DNA of 51,484 nt, from contig JANJTN010000128.1 of assembly GCA_024711065.1 (NCBI GenBank), positions 1-51,484 of the forward strand, given 5' to 3'. Positions 27,771 to 36,563 of the stretch are shown here, piece by piece. The notes under the pieces are model-generated. The model saw only the letters and a list, made by a program, of their open reading frames with translations. It had not been told where the DNA came from and ran no database searches. A program made the position numbers and the translations under genes. The stretch is from a bacterium (GTDB lineage Bacteria; Bacteroidota; Ignavibacteria; Kapaibacteriales; Kapaibacteriaceae). The number at the start of each line of letters is the position of its first letter. Position 1 is the stretch's first letter.

Positions 27771-28609
27771 ACCGGTACATACTGATCCTTGCCGCCGGGA
27801 TCTCGCTCTCGTTGATCGGGTGCACCGATGCTGCACTGATCGACACGCCTAGGATGTTCGACACCGTAGGCGTTGACCGTACGGTGTTGCAGACCGTGGA
27901 GGTGATCGGCCGCACGGACGCCATTGTCCTTGTCAATGGATCCGCCTCCACATGCAACATAGCACCAGGGTCCCGCTGTACCATGATCGAATACTCGGAC
28001 GGCTCGGTAGGCTTCAGTGCCGATATCATCCTTGAGAACGGATCTGACCGACCGACCCTGGCGGTTGATGTTCAACGCTGTGCATTTCGATGCGCTCCCG
28101 TGGATATCGACTCGGCTGCGGTGAGCGTCTCTGCTCCATACGGTCCGGCGGAGACGGGAGGTACGGCAACCCTGTTCCATACAATAACAGATGCAGTGGA
28201 CTACGTCGACTCAATGCGTGTGAGCACCACCGTCAGACGGCAGACGCTGTCGGAGCAGAAGACCCTTGAAGATCTGGACATCACGCGGCGCTACAACGGC
28301 TTTGATGTGAGCGATGATACCGTTCGGGTACCCTTCGACGTCTTTGGGCTGCGCAGCACCGAACTCTCCGTCGACACCTCGTATGCGATCAGGATCCGAC
28401 ATCTCGGCAACCGTTCCGAGGTCGCCAGCACCGTATTGGAGCCCCCTACCTATAGCGGAGACCCTCTCTCCGCGACCATTTCCGCAGACGGACAAGGCGC
28501 AACGGCCACGCTTCGGTTCGTGGTCGAAGCAACGGATAATCCCGCACTACAGGGGCTATTGGGGCTTGGTGGTACGGTCGTGATCCAACTCGTGATCACG
28601 CTGGACTGA
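27764..28609 (+). CDS. Putative lipoprotein of the ECF operon
   Basis: 281 residues from the ATG at 27764, which overlaps the anti-sigma stop by 7 nt; an upstream in-frame extension lies inside that gene and is not used. MVNRYILILAAGISLSLIGCTDAA has a lipobox LIGC, so a lipid-anchored envelope protein is likely. The rest is beta-rich with no family I recognise (segments such as TATLRFVVEATDNPALQGLLGLGGTVVIQLVITLD). As third gene of the operon it may be a partner or target of the sigma/anti-sigma pair. Confidence 0.8.
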   Translation: MVNRYILILAAGISLSLIGCTDAALIDTPRMFDTVGVDRTVLQTVEVIGRTDAIVLVNGSASTCNIAPGSRCTMIEYSDGSVGFSADIILENGSDRPTLAVDVQRCAFRCAPVDIDSAAVSVSAPYGPAETGGTATLFHTITDAVDYVDSMRVSTTVRRQTLSEQKTLEDLDITRRYNGFDVSDDTVRVPFDVFGLRSTELSVDTSYAIRIRHLGNRSEVASTVLEPPTYSGDPLSATISADGQGATATLRFVVEATDNPALQGLLGLGGTVVIQLVITLD

Positions 28610-28622
28610 GCGCACAACGAAA

Positions 28623-28646
28623 AGGGGCATCCATTCGGACGCCCCT
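28623..28646 (-). terminator. Terminator hairpin at the end of the beta-propeller gene
   Basis: 10-pair stem AGGGGCATCC / GGACGCCCCT with loop ATTC; one pair is G-U only in the minus-strand RNA, and TTTTCG follows on that strand. The TAG stop of the minus-strand gene overlaps the stem. It also faces the convergent lipoprotein gene. A 26-nt stretch covering it (28621-28646) recurs exactly at 32091-32116. Confidence 0.82.
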
Positions 28647-31275
28647 ATTGGTGATACACCCACATCAGCCAGGTGAACGACCGCTGCGTTGTGCGGGCCA
28701 CCAGCAGGTAGAGGCCCGAGGCGTTCATTCCCAGATCCAGCGGCACATCGACAGTGCCTGGCGGACGCTGGCCTTGGGTCAGGTAGGACAGGTCCAGCAC
28801 CGTGCGGCCCAGCAGGTCTACGATCTCGAACTGCTCGACGTCGCCGCGAAGGCGATCCAGGTTGTAAAGCCGCAGCGTAAACGTTTGATCGGTTGGATTC
28901 GGAAAGGTGTTAGCCCAGAAGATGGGCGTGGAGTGACTTTGGGGATCGTTGACTTCACTATCAATGCCCCCTACTGTTTCAGTGGAGACCTTGTGCAATC
29001 CCTGGTTGGAGGCGATCCACAATGTACCTGTGGTGTCGAAAGCTGCACTGGTGATCCGTATCTCCAGGCCTTCCAAGCCATCAACCAATCTCCACGACAT
29101 ACCATCATCGTCAGACCAGTGGACTCGATCATGTGTGACCCACGTAATGGTTCGGCCTCCACGGAAATCCACGTTGCCCGCGCAGAGCGAGTAACGCACG
29201 TTAGCGGGATGATGATTGACCACCTGCCATGTGAAGCCGTCATCGTTGCTGCGCAGTAGATAGGTCCCACCTATCACGTGCTGAACCGCCACAATGCTGT
29301 CCTGGCCGGCATTGCCTTCCACAGCTTGCAGAACGCGGCTAACGCTGCCAACACTTGCCCAGAGTGAGTTGTCAGTTGACCGCCTCTGCAGAGAGTACAC
29401 CATCTCGGCATCTACCGGCAGGGCAACTTTTGACCACGTTACACCACCATTGGTAGACCGGTGGAGGCCGCCGCGGACGGTGTCCGAAGGTTCCAAATTG
29501 ATGGTGACCACGTATCCGCGAAGGCCGCACAGCAGATCACCGTTCACCGTCTCCATCATGCAGCCGATAGCACCTTCTGCCTGGCCAGGCCTGCCCAGCG
29601 TGTCGAATCCATCAAGTGTACGCTTCAGAACCTGACGATAGCCTGCGAGTTCCTCGCCCGACGAAAGTCGAAGCCAGAACGACGTCGTGTCATCTCGCAC
29701 CACGTGCGGCCGCCGGCCGTAGACCACCTCATGCAGATGCTCCCCTCCCACGAACCAGCTTGAATCGGACGACCACAACAACCGAGGTGTCAAGTCTAGA
29801 TCTCGGACGAGCGGCGGCGAATCGTTCCACCGCTCAAGCCCAAAATCTCGTCGTATGATACCTGTGGCTTCGTGAGCCTGAAGGATGCTCGTTGAATCAT
29901 TCTGCAGGCGAGCCACACTGCCGTTCTCGTCAAGCCAGAGAACTGTTCCATTGTCTACGACCACGTCGTGACTCGTCACGGCAGTGAATCTGTCATGAGG
30001 ATCATCAACACGGCCAGCCATTTCGATCTGGCCGGTTGCCACATCCATGACATAGGCACCCGTGTTGCCGTCCACCCACAACACGTCGGTACCATTGTAG
30101 GCGTCCACGCCCATCGTCCAGTCATTCCATTGATCGGACGTGCCCAGTGGCGTGACACGGCGCACATCGCCTGTGCGCGCATTGACCTCGAAGAGCTTGG
30201 TGGTACGGTTGGCGTTGCGCGTCGAAACCAGGAACTCGTCGCCGTGATGACCCAGCAACCTGTGCCATTCAGCCTCCGGTTCGGCATCATACTCACCCGC
30301 CAGGATCTCCTCGGCCTCTCCGCCGCGCAGGATCAGCAGCCGGTCACTCAAGCCAAAGATCCCCGGATACTGTACAATGAGCACAACCATGCCGTTGCCA
30401 ATCTGGATAGTGTTCTTCACCCAGATCGAATCCAATACCTGGCCTCCGACTGACTCGTAGATGACCTCGCGGAAGACCGTATCGCCTGTCTCCAGATATC
30501 GGATCACATGCTTGCCTATTCGAGGTTCTATACCTAGGAGACCGCGGTTGGGAAGGCGGTAGATCTCGGGAATGACCCATGGGATCTCTGCATCGCCGTA
30601 TCGCTGTTCGTCAAGGTTGATCCTGTACCACCTGCCGGTCCCGGATTCCCTGCAGACAAATTCTCCATTCTGCAAATAGAAGAAGGCTAGGTCACTGCCC
30701 CTCAATGTATCCGGCTGAGGAACAGTGATCCAGCTCGTACCTGCGTTAGTAGTGTAGACATTACCTACACGCAGGGAACCATCACCAGGTTGTGTTACAA
30801 ACTTTACATTAGGTCTGGGAGCATTCCTCTGAAAGAACTCCCAGGTGTTCCCACTATCAGTTGAAATGAAGATTGTGGATTCGTTGGTATGTGCTGTGCC
30901 ATGACAGAGGAAAGTCTGTTTTCCAGCATAGTACATACCATCGATTCCTTTAGGTAAATACAGCTCAGAAAGCTCTCTAGGCATCCTGCTTTCAAACACG
31001 CGGCCGAAATCAGTGCTGAAGATTGGGCCTTTCCCGGCGTTAGATATTGCCAACGGAGGGCCAAATGACAGCAGGCCTTCATGAGCAATAATCAGATAGT
31101 GCCGTGATTGGCCCAATTGAGCCTGCTGAGCTTCTAATGGAGCTGCCGAAGAGACGAAAAAGCCAATTATTACTACTCCATGAACGAACAGAGCGAGGAC
31201 GGGGAATCGACAACCCACCGCACAGGCGCTGATGGTACAGGGCGGTGGGTTTGATCGTTGGTATTGGTTACTCAC
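28645..31275 (-). CDS. Large secreted beta-propeller protein with T9SS sorting domain
   Basis: 876 residues from a GTG at 31275 that overlaps the upstream stop by 8 nt. A later GTG would leave MGCRFPVLALFVHGVVIIGFFVSSAAPLEAQ, a cleaner signal peptide, so the start is uncertain. Asp-box-like motifs STDSGNTW, TTNAGTSW, STNGGVTW, SNDDGFTW and SDDDGMSW indicate one or two BNR/sialidase-type propellers; no sialidase catalytic set is evident. The C-terminus (FPNPTDQTFTLRLYN ... MNASGLYLLVARTTQ) is a type IX sorting domain. The 5' fifth (about 30640-31240) is visibly richer in A+T than the rest. Function unknown. Confidence 0.83.
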   Translation of the reverse strand: MSNQYQRSNPPPCTISACAVGCRFPVLALFVHGVVIIGFFVSSAAPLEAQQAQLGQSRHYLIIAHEGLLSFGPPLAISNAGKGPIFSTDFGRVFESRMPRELSELYLPKGIDGMYYAGKQTFLCHGTAHTNESTIFISTDSGNTWEFFQRNAPRPNVKFVTQPGDGSLRVGNVYTTNAGTSWITVPQPDTLRGSDLAFFYLQNGEFVCRESGTGRWYRINLDEQRYGDAEIPWVIPEIYRLPNRGLLGIEPRIGKHVIRYLETGDTVFREVIYESVGGQVLDSIWVKNTIQIGNGMVVLIVQYPGIFGLSDRLLILRGGEAEEILAGEYDAEPEAEWHRLLGHHGDEFLVSTRNANRTTKLFEVNARTGDVRRVTPLGTSDQWNDWTMGVDAYNGTDVLWVDGNTGAYVMDVATGQIEMAGRVDDPHDRFTAVTSHDVVVDNGTVLWLDENGSVARLQNDSTSILQAHEATGIIRRDFGLERWNDSPPLVRDLDLTPRLLWSSDSSWFVGGEHLHEVVYGRRPHVVRDDTTSFWLRLSSGEELAGYRQVLKRTLDGFDTLGRPGQAEGAIGCMMETVNGDLLCGLRGYVVTINLEPSDTVRGGLHRSTNGGVTWSKVALPVDAEMVYSLQRRSTDNSLWASVGSVSRVLQAVEGNAGQDSIVAVQHVIGGTYLLRSNDDGFTWQVVNHHPANVRYSLCAGNVDFRGGRTITWVTHDRVHWSDDDGMSWRLVDGLEGLEIRITSAAFDTTGTLWIASNQGLHKVSTETVGGIDSEVNDPQSHSTPIFWANTFPNPTDQTFTLRLYNLDRLRGDVEQFEIVDLLGRTVLDLSYLTQGQRPPGTVDVPLDLGMNASGLYLLVARTTQRSFTWLMWVYHQ

Positions 31276-31957
31276 AGCAGGCTGAGAACGTCAATTCGTC
31301 GCAATCCACTGGGTCAAGACATGTCCCTTGGCACGTCTCTGCATCTGGATCTTCGCAGATGGCCATTGCACACATCACACAGGCAGGGCCATGTGGGGGT
31401 GGTGAGTTGTCGATGCAGTACTGCCTCCACACGTAACAGTATTGATCGCAGTCTGTGTCACAAACCACGAGGCATTGGCCATCCCACTTCACACATTTTG
31501 GAAGTGCGAGGATGTGGCAGTACGGATACGTTTCTGCGCAGGCGTCGGGGGGTGTTGTTGTGCAGGACGGGAAGGAACCACTGACTCCAAGGTAGTCATT
31601 CTCGCAAAGATTCGTTTCGCAAATGATGGCGTTGTAGAGGGCTTCAATGCTTCCCGTTGGAAATCCAACTGGGACGCAGATCTTTTTGACCCATGAGATC
31701 CTGTCCTGGGTTGGCTGCGTACAAACAGTCGGGAAGTAGCACGGGTGAGCAATTCGGTTCGGATTAGGCATCTGCTCGCAACTGAACACCGTAATGTCGT
31801 AGTCGACCCCACCAATGCAGATGGTAAGATCCTTGGCGGTGAGCGCTTCACAGTTGCAGTTCGGGACATCCTGCCCGGAGCACTGTGCCGAGAGTTGCGG
31901 CGTGCCGAGCAACAAACAACACAGTCCAACGAGGAGGAAGAAGGCGGAGTGCTTCAT
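31268..31957 (-). CDS. Cysteine-rich secreted protein
   Basis: 229 residues. Signal peptide MKHSAFFLLVGLCCLLLGTPQLSAQ, then a mature chain of about 204 residues with some 27 cysteines, many spaced in short runs (CNC, CLVVCDTDCDQYC, CVMCAMAIC, CQGTC, CC near the end). Such density suggests a disulfide-stabilised extracellular protein; a metal-binding role is possible. No T9SS sorting domain, so it may leave the cytosol by Sec only or be handled by its neighbour. ACTGGAG precedes the start. The stop overlaps the following propeller gene, so the two form one transcription unit. I do not recognise a family. Confidence 0.8.
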   Translation of the reverse strand: MKHSAFFLLVGLCCLLLGTPQLSAQCSGQDVPNCNCEALTAKDLTICIGGVDYDITVFSCEQMPNPNRIAHPCYFPTVCTQPTQDRISWVKKICVPVGFPTGSIEALYNAIICETNLCENDYLGVSGSFPSCTTTPPDACAETYPYCHILALPKCVKWDGQCLVVCDTDCDQYCYVWRQYCIDNSPPPHGPACVMCAMAICEDPDAETCQGTCLDPVDCDELTFSACCE

Positions 31958-31984
31958 AGCGAATCTCCAGTGAAAGTAGAGAGA

Positions 31985-31996
31985 AGAACTTGTTCT
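31985..31996. promoter_or_regulatory. Short inverted repeat upstream of the Cys-rich gene
   Basis: AGAAC-TT-GTTCT (5-bp arms) lies 28 nt before the ATG, within an A/T-rich 219-nt gap that otherwise holds the fusA-2 terminator and no ORF. An eight-base A run is at about 32019-32026. No matching -33/-7 promoter found. Could be an operator; short enough to be chance. Confidence 0.25.
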
Positions 31997-32092
31997 CCCA
32001 ACACTACGGTATCGGAGTAAAAAAAAGCACTATTACGTACGCAATTCTTCGTATCCTCGTGACTTTGATTTTAAGCTTTACTTCAACAGGAA

Positions 32093-32116
32093 AGGGGCAT
32101 CCATTCGGACGCCCCT
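32093..32116 (-). terminator. Terminator of the second EF-G gene
   Basis: Same stem-loop as at 28623 (AGGGGCATCC, ATTC loop, GGACGCCCCT), with the G-U pair in the minus-strand RNA and TTTCCTG after it. It lies 61 nt downstream of the fusA-type stop. Between the stop and the hairpin is a small set of near repeats (GTTCAAGCGTTCGAATGCTC, then AAGCGCTTGA). Confidence 0.82.
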
Positions 32117-32176
32117 GATTGATCTCTCACTCCTGAACACTCAATCGTTCAAGCGTTCGAATGCTCAAGCGCTTGA

Positions 32177-34270
32177 CTAGCGGCCTTCGGCGCGCTTGGC
32201 AGCGTGCTCCTTGGCCATTTCGTCCTGAATGTTCTTTGGAATCTGCGAGTACTTCGCGAATTCCATCGAGAACTCGCCTTTGCCTTGGGTTACCGAGCGC
32301 AGGTCCGTGGAGTAGCCGAACATTTCCGACAGCGGCACTTCGGCCTCGACGGTCACATAGGCCACGTCCGACTCCGTGCGGATGATCACGCCACGACGCT
32401 GGTTGATCTGACCGATCACCGTGCCCTGGAACTCTTCCGGCGCGCTTACTTCCAGCTTCATGATCGGCTCGAGCACGATCGGCTTGGCTTTCATATAGGC
32501 TTCGCGGAAGGCCATCAGCGAAGCGGTCTTGAACGCCTGCTCGGAGGAGTCCACCGCGTGCGTTGCACCGTCGTTGATGGTCACACGCACACCCACGATC
32601 TTCTGACCGATGATAGTACCTTCCTGCAGTGCTTCCTGGAAGCCCTTGTTACAGGCCGGAATGTACTCGCGGGGGATCACACCGCCTACGATATCATCCA
32701 CGAACTCATAGGTTTCAACGGCATCCAGTGGCAGCGGCTCGATAAAGCCCCCTACCCGACCGAACTGGCCGGAACCACCCGTCTGCTTCTTGTGCGTGTA
32801 GTTGAACTCGGCGCGCTGCGAGATGGCTTCGCGGAAGGCTACCTTCGGACGTCCAACGATCACTTCGGTGTTGTATTCGCGCTTGATCCGCTCAATGTAG
32901 ATATCCAGGTGCAGCTCGCCCATGCCCTTGATGATGGTCTCACCAGACTCTTCATCTCGGCTTACGCGGAAGGTTGGGTCTTCCTTGGTGAAGCGGTTGA
33001 GGGCCTTGGAGAAGTTCACCTGACCGGCCTTGTCCTTCGGAGCCACGGCCAACTCGATCACGGGCTCGGGAACGAACATCGACGTCATCGAATAGTTCAC
33101 TGTTCCGTCCGTGAACGTGTCGCCCGAGGCGCAGTCCACACCGAACAACGCCACGATGTCTCCAGCGCGTGCTTCTTCGATGTCGTGCATCTCGCTGGAG
33201 TGCATCCGCACCAGGCGCGGCACCTTGATCTTCTTGTTGCCGGACACGTTGAAGATGAAGTCGCCTTTCTTGACCGTACCCTGATAGATCCGCATGTAGG
33301 TCAGCTGACCATAGCGGCCGTCTTCGAGTTTGAAGGCGAGCATCACGAGCGGCTTGGAAGGATCGCTAGCGAGCGCCACTTTCTCTTCGTTCTTGTCCTG
33401 GTCCAGGGCTTCGTTGTTGATGTCGAACGGTGCCGGCAGGAAGTTCGTTACCCCGTCCAGCAGCGTCTGCACGCCTTTGTTCTTGTAGGCCGAGCCACAG
33501 AACACCGGCGTCATGTTCATCGTAAGCGTACCCTTGCGGATGGCGGCCATCAACTCGGCGGTCGTAGGCTGCTCGTCCATCAGGAATTTCTCCATCAGCG
33601 AATCGTCAAAGTCGGCCGCGACCTCGACCAGGCGACGGCGGAGTTCGCCGGCCTTGTCGGCCATGTGCACCGGGATCTCCTCGACACGGATGTCCGAGCC
33701 CCCTTCACCATCGAAGTACACGGCCTTCATATTCACGATGTCGAGCACGCCTTCGAGCTTGTCTTCGAGGCCGATCGGATACGTCACGAACGCCGGGTTG
33801 TGCTGGAGCTTCTCGGCAAGCTGCGCCATCACACGGTCCGGGTTGGCACCCGAACGGTCGCACTTGTTGATGAAGGCCAGGCGCGGTACGCTGTAGCGGC
33901 GCATCTGACGGTCCACCGTGATGGACTGCGACTGCACGCCTGCCACCGAGCACAGCACGAGCACGGCGCCGTCGAGCACACGCAGAGCGCGCTCCACTTC
34001 CACCGTGAAGTCCACGTGGCCTGGAGTGTCGATCAGGTTGATGTTGAAATCACCCCACTCGCAGTACGTTGCGGCAGACTGGATGGTAATGCCCTTCTCG
34101 CGCTCGAGATCCATCGAGTCCATCTTGGCGCCCACGCCGTCCTTGCCACGAACCTCGTGGATCGCGTGGATCTTGCCGGTGTAGAACAGGATGCGTTCGG
34201 ACAATGTGGTCTTGCCCGAGTCGATGTGAGCCGAGATTCCAATGTTCCGGACTTTTGACAGGTCAGCCAT
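32177..34270 (-). CDS. Second elongation factor G, mtEFG1/spdEFG1-like
   Basis: 697 residues, all five EF-G domains. The N-terminus [64 protein letters not shown] matches mitochondrial EF-G1 and bacterial spdEFG1 (SGKTTL, the [11 protein letters not shown] insertion) better than canonical EF-G. G motifs DTPGHVDF and [10 protein letters not shown] are intact. The domain IV tip keeps the translocase histidine ([10 protein letters not shown], His571), which the str-operon copy lacks. Monocistronic, with its own strong promoter and terminator. Inference: this is likely the main translocase. Confidence 0.93.
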   Translation of the reverse strand: MADLSKVRNIGISAHIDSGKTTLSERILFYTGKIHAIHEVRGKDGVGAKMDSMDLEREKGITIQSAATYCEWGDFNINLIDTPGHVDFTVEVERALRVLDGAVLVLCSVAGVQSQSITVDRQMRRYSVPRLAFINKCDRSGANPDRVMAQLAEKLQHNPAFVTYPIGLEDKLEGVLDIVNMKAVYFDGEGGSDIRVEEIPVHMADKAGELRRRLVEVAADFDDSLMEKFLMDEQPTTAELMAAIRKGTLTMNMTPVFCGSAYKNKGVQTLLDGVTNFLPAPFDINNEALDQDKNEEKVALASDPSKPLVMLAFKLEDGRYGQLTYMRIYQGTVKKGDFIFNVSGNKKIKVPRLVRMHSSEMHDIEEARAGDIVALFGVDCASGDTFTDGTVNYSMTSMFVPEPVIELAVAPKDKAGQVNFSKALNRFTKEDPTFRVSRDEESGETIIKGMGELHLDIYIERIKREYNTEVIVGRPKVAFREAISQRAEFNYTHKKQTGGSGQFGRVGGFIEPLPLDAVETYEFVDDIVGGVIPREYIPACNKGFQEALQEGTIIGQKIVGVRVTINDGATHAVDSSEQAFKTASLMAFREAYMKAKPIVLEPIMKLEVSAPEEFQGTVIGQINQRRGVIIRTESDVAYVTVEAEVPLSEMFGYSTDLRSVTQGKGEFSMEFAKYSQIPKNIQDEMAKEHAAKRAEGR

Positions 34271-34308
34271 GGCGGTACTGTGTCTGAAATTGATGTGGGA
34301 AAAGACAA

Positions 34309-34340
34309 CAAAGATACCGCAAAGTTTCCAGCGTTCCCAA
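34309..34340 (-). promoter_or_regulatory. Bacteroidetes-type promoter of the second EF-G gene
   Basis: Minus strand: TTTG (34340-34337), 20-nt spacer, TATCTTTG (34316-34309), a full match to TTTG-N20-TAnnTTTG with the same spacer length as the str promoter. Predicted start near 34302, leader about 30 nt. Confidence 0.75.
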
Positions 34341-34379
34341 ATGAAACAGAGTTCATGTGGAAGGGGGCTTGCAGAGGCC

Positions 34380-35612
34380 TCAATCCGCCCCGTCCTTCAG
34401 CTCCAGCTTTCGCAGGATCGGGGCCTTGAAGGCCACAGCGGACAGGATCAGGAGCGTCATCACGCCGCCGAAGATCACGCTGGGGACCGCGCCCATCAGG
34501 CGGGCGGCAACGCCGGACTCGAGGGCGCCGATCTCGTTGCTGGACGAGATGAACATCGTGTTGGCAGCCGCGACGCGGCCGCGCATTTCGTCCGGGGTAA
34601 AGAGCTGCAGAATGGTCCCCCGGATCACCACGCTCACGGCGTCGAACGCACCCACACCAACGAGCAGCACAACACTGAGCCAGAAACTGGTGCTCAGGGC
34701 GAAAGCGATAGTGCACAGACCAAAGCCCCCTACCGCCAGCAGGAGCGTCCGTCCCGTATTCCGCTCCGGCGGGCGCACACTGAGCAACGTCATGATCAGC
34801 ACACTACCTACGGACGGCGCGGCCCGAAGTACACCCAGGCCACTGGCATCCACATGCAACACCTGGTCGGCAAAGACCGGCAGGATGGCGACGGCGCCGC
34901 CGAACAGCACGGCCAGCATGTCCAGCCCCAGCGCACCCAGGATCACCTGGTTCTTGAGAATGAAACGCAGTCCGAGCGTGAGGTCCTGCTTCAGACTCCC
35001 CTTGCTCTCCGATGCGATCGGCGGAAACGACGGCAATCCGGCGATGCCGATCACGGCGATGAGCATGGAGGCAATGGTACACACCGATGCCACGGTCACG
35101 CCAAACGATCCATAGAGTACGCCAGCGGTCATCGGGCCCAGCACCATCGCCCCCTGCCAGACGGTACTACCGGCCGCAGTGGCACGAGCCAGCAGGTCGC
35201 GCGGCACGATGCGGCTGAGCACCGAGAACATCGAGGGCGAATAGATCGAACGTGCGAAGCCATTCACCACCACCATGGCCAGCATCAGTCCGACGGTCCA
35301 CTGTTGCCCCAGATGCTGCGCCGAAGCCGGCTGCACCAGCATGGCTGTGGCGATAGCGCTGAGGAGCACCAGGATGGTGGCTACCACGATCGACCGTTTC
35401 TTGTTCATCTTGTCCACCACGTACCCCATCGGCAACGCAGCACCGATCGCCGGGATGGCCTCGGCCAGGCCCACCATCCCAAGCATCAATGGGTCTCGGG
35501 TCAGATCGTAGATCCTCCATGCTACCACCAACGCCTGCATGTGCCAGCCGGAGGCCATGAAGAAGCGCAGCAACAAGTACGATCGGAAGGGGGCTAGCAG
35601 AAGCGGATTCAC
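34380..35612 (-). CDS. MFS transporter, EntS-like (MFS_3) exporter
   Basis: 410 residues from a GTG at 35612, with about ten to twelve hydrophobic helices. The loop between helices 2 and 3 reads [12 protein letters not shown], the MFS A-motif region, and [25 protein letters not shown] and [17 protein letters not shown] are typical of the EntS/macrolide-efflux branch (MFS_3). Substrate cannot be read from sequence. A -7-like TACCTTTG lies just upstream, so the transcript may be nearly leaderless. Divergent from the bestrophin gene across a 29-nt gap. Confidence 0.88.
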   Translation of the reverse strand: MNPLLLAPFRSYLLLRFFMASGWHMQALVVAWRIYDLTRDPLMLGMVGLAEAIPAIGAALPMGYVVDKMNKKRSIVVATILVLLSAIATAMLVQPASAQHLGQQWTVGLMLAMVVVNGFARSIYSPSMFSVLSRIVPRDLLARATAAGSTVWQGAMVLGPMTAGVLYGSFGVTVASVCTIASMLIAVIGIAGLPSFPPIASESKGSLKQDLTLGLRFILKNQVILGALGLDMLAVLFGGAVAILPVFADQVLHVDASGLGVLRAAPSVGSVLIMTLLSVRPPERNTGRTLLLAVGGFGLCTIAFALSTSFWLSVVLLVGVGAFDAVSVVIRGTILQLFTPDEMRGRVAAANTMFISSSNEIGALESGVAARLMGAVPSVIFGGVMTLLILSAVAFKAPILRKLELKDGAD

Positions 35613-35617
35613 GAACG

Positions 35618-35634
35618 CAAAGGTAGTATCTTGG
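35618..35634. promoter_or_regulatory. Back-to-back -7 elements in a 29-nt divergent gap
   Basis: TACCTTTG on the minus strand (35625-35618, perfect TAnnTTTG) and TATCTTGG on the plus strand (35627-35634, one mismatch) point outward to the MFS and bestrophin genes. Neither has a good TTTG at 19-21 nt. Predicted starts would fall on or next to the start codons, giving leaderless or almost leaderless mRNAs. Confidence 0.4.
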
Positions 35635-35641
35635 CCACCGT

Positions 35642-36532
35642 ATGATCACGGAAACCGGACTCAAGTTCAGCATCATCGCTCGGGTGATCTGGAAACGCCT
35701 GGCCTACCTGTTACTGCTGTCGGTAGTGGTGGTAGTGACCTATGACTTCTGGGGACAGCACGTAGACCTGCCCAATACGCCCCTTGCCATCTTCGGCACC
35801 CTGCTGGCCATCCTCCTGGGTTTTCGCGTGAACAACGCCTATCAACGGTGGTGGGAAGCCCGCATGCTCTGGGGCAAGATCGTGAACGACTCTCGGTCGA
35901 CGGCGCGGATGATCCTGTCCTACGTAGGCCCTGTAGACCCAGAACGCGCGCGCACGATGGTCCGCCGCCAGATCGGGTATTGCTGGTCGCTGCGCAATCA
36001 TCTCAGGGGGCTGTCCAAAGACCTGGACCTGACACCGTTCTTTGAGACCAACGAGCTGGCTCTCTTACTGCAACGTGTGAACGTTCCCAATGCGATCATC
36101 GAATCCAACTCTCGCGATGTGGCGGAGCTGGAACGCATGGGGCTATTGAACCGCACCCATGTCCGCCTCTTCGAAGAGCGCTTCTGCCTGTTCCTCGATA
36201 GCCAAGGTGGCTGCGAGCGGATCAAGAAGACGGTGTTCCCACATGACTATCGGTACTACACCACGTTCTTCGTGAATGTGTTCTCTACGATCTTCCCGTT
36301 CATCATCGTGGATGAGGCAGACTGGCAGACGGTGCCGTGGACGATCTTCTTCGGCTTTGCGTTGTCCAGTATCGATCACCTGGCAAAGGCGATCGAAAAT
36401 CCGTTCGAGAACCGCGTGAACGATACAGCCATGAATGCCATCAGCCGCACGATCGAGATCGACCTGCGCCAGATGCTCGGCGAAACGGAACTGCCGGAAC
36501 CGGTCAAGCCGGTGGACGGATATTTGATGTAG
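35642..36532 (+). CDS. Bestrophin-family anion channel
   Basis: 296 residues. MITETGLKFSIIARVIWKRLAYLLLLSVVVVV..., then FGTLLAILLGFRVNNAYQRWWEARMLWGKIVNDSR, the hallmark segment of the bestrophin/UPF0187 family, and C-terminal HDYRYYTTFFVNVFSTIFPFIIVDE with IDHLAKAIENPFENRVNDTAMNAISRTIEIDLRQML. Prokaryotic members form pentameric chloride or cation-leaning channels; selectivity here is unknown. Ends convergently with the symporter gene; a G-rich repeat fills the gap. Confidence 0.92.
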   Translation: MITETGLKFSIIARVIWKRLAYLLLLSVVVVVTYDFWGQHVDLPNTPLAIFGTLLAILLGFRVNNAYQRWWEARMLWGKIVNDSRSTARMILSYVGPVDPERARTMVRRQIGYCWSLRNHLRGLSKDLDLTPFFETNELALLLQRVNVPNAIIESNSRDVAELERMGLLNRTHVRLFEERFCLFLDSQGGCERIKKTVFPHDYRYYTTFFVNVFSTIFPFIIVDEADWQTVPWTIFFGFALSSIDHLAKAIENPFENRVNDTAMNAISRTIEIDLRQMLGETELPEPVKPVDGYLM

Positions 36533-36563
36533 GGGCGAGGGGCGAGGGGCGAAGGACGAAGGG
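36532..36563 (+). repeat. GGGGCGA tandem repeat / G-quadruplex motif between convergent genes
   Basis: Three GGGG tracts separated by CGA, then a further GGG after a 10-nt loop. The repeat starts at the last base of the bestrophin TAG and ends directly before the symporter TAG, filling the 31-nt gap. On the plus strand it fits a G-quadruplex; it could stop convergent transcription. No ordinary terminator is present here. Confidence 0.7.

Noticed and set aside
28645-31275. True sialidase
   Set aside because: Asp-box motifs are present but the catalytic Arg triad, Asp and Tyr/Glu pair could not be placed; Asp-boxes alone mark the propeller fold.
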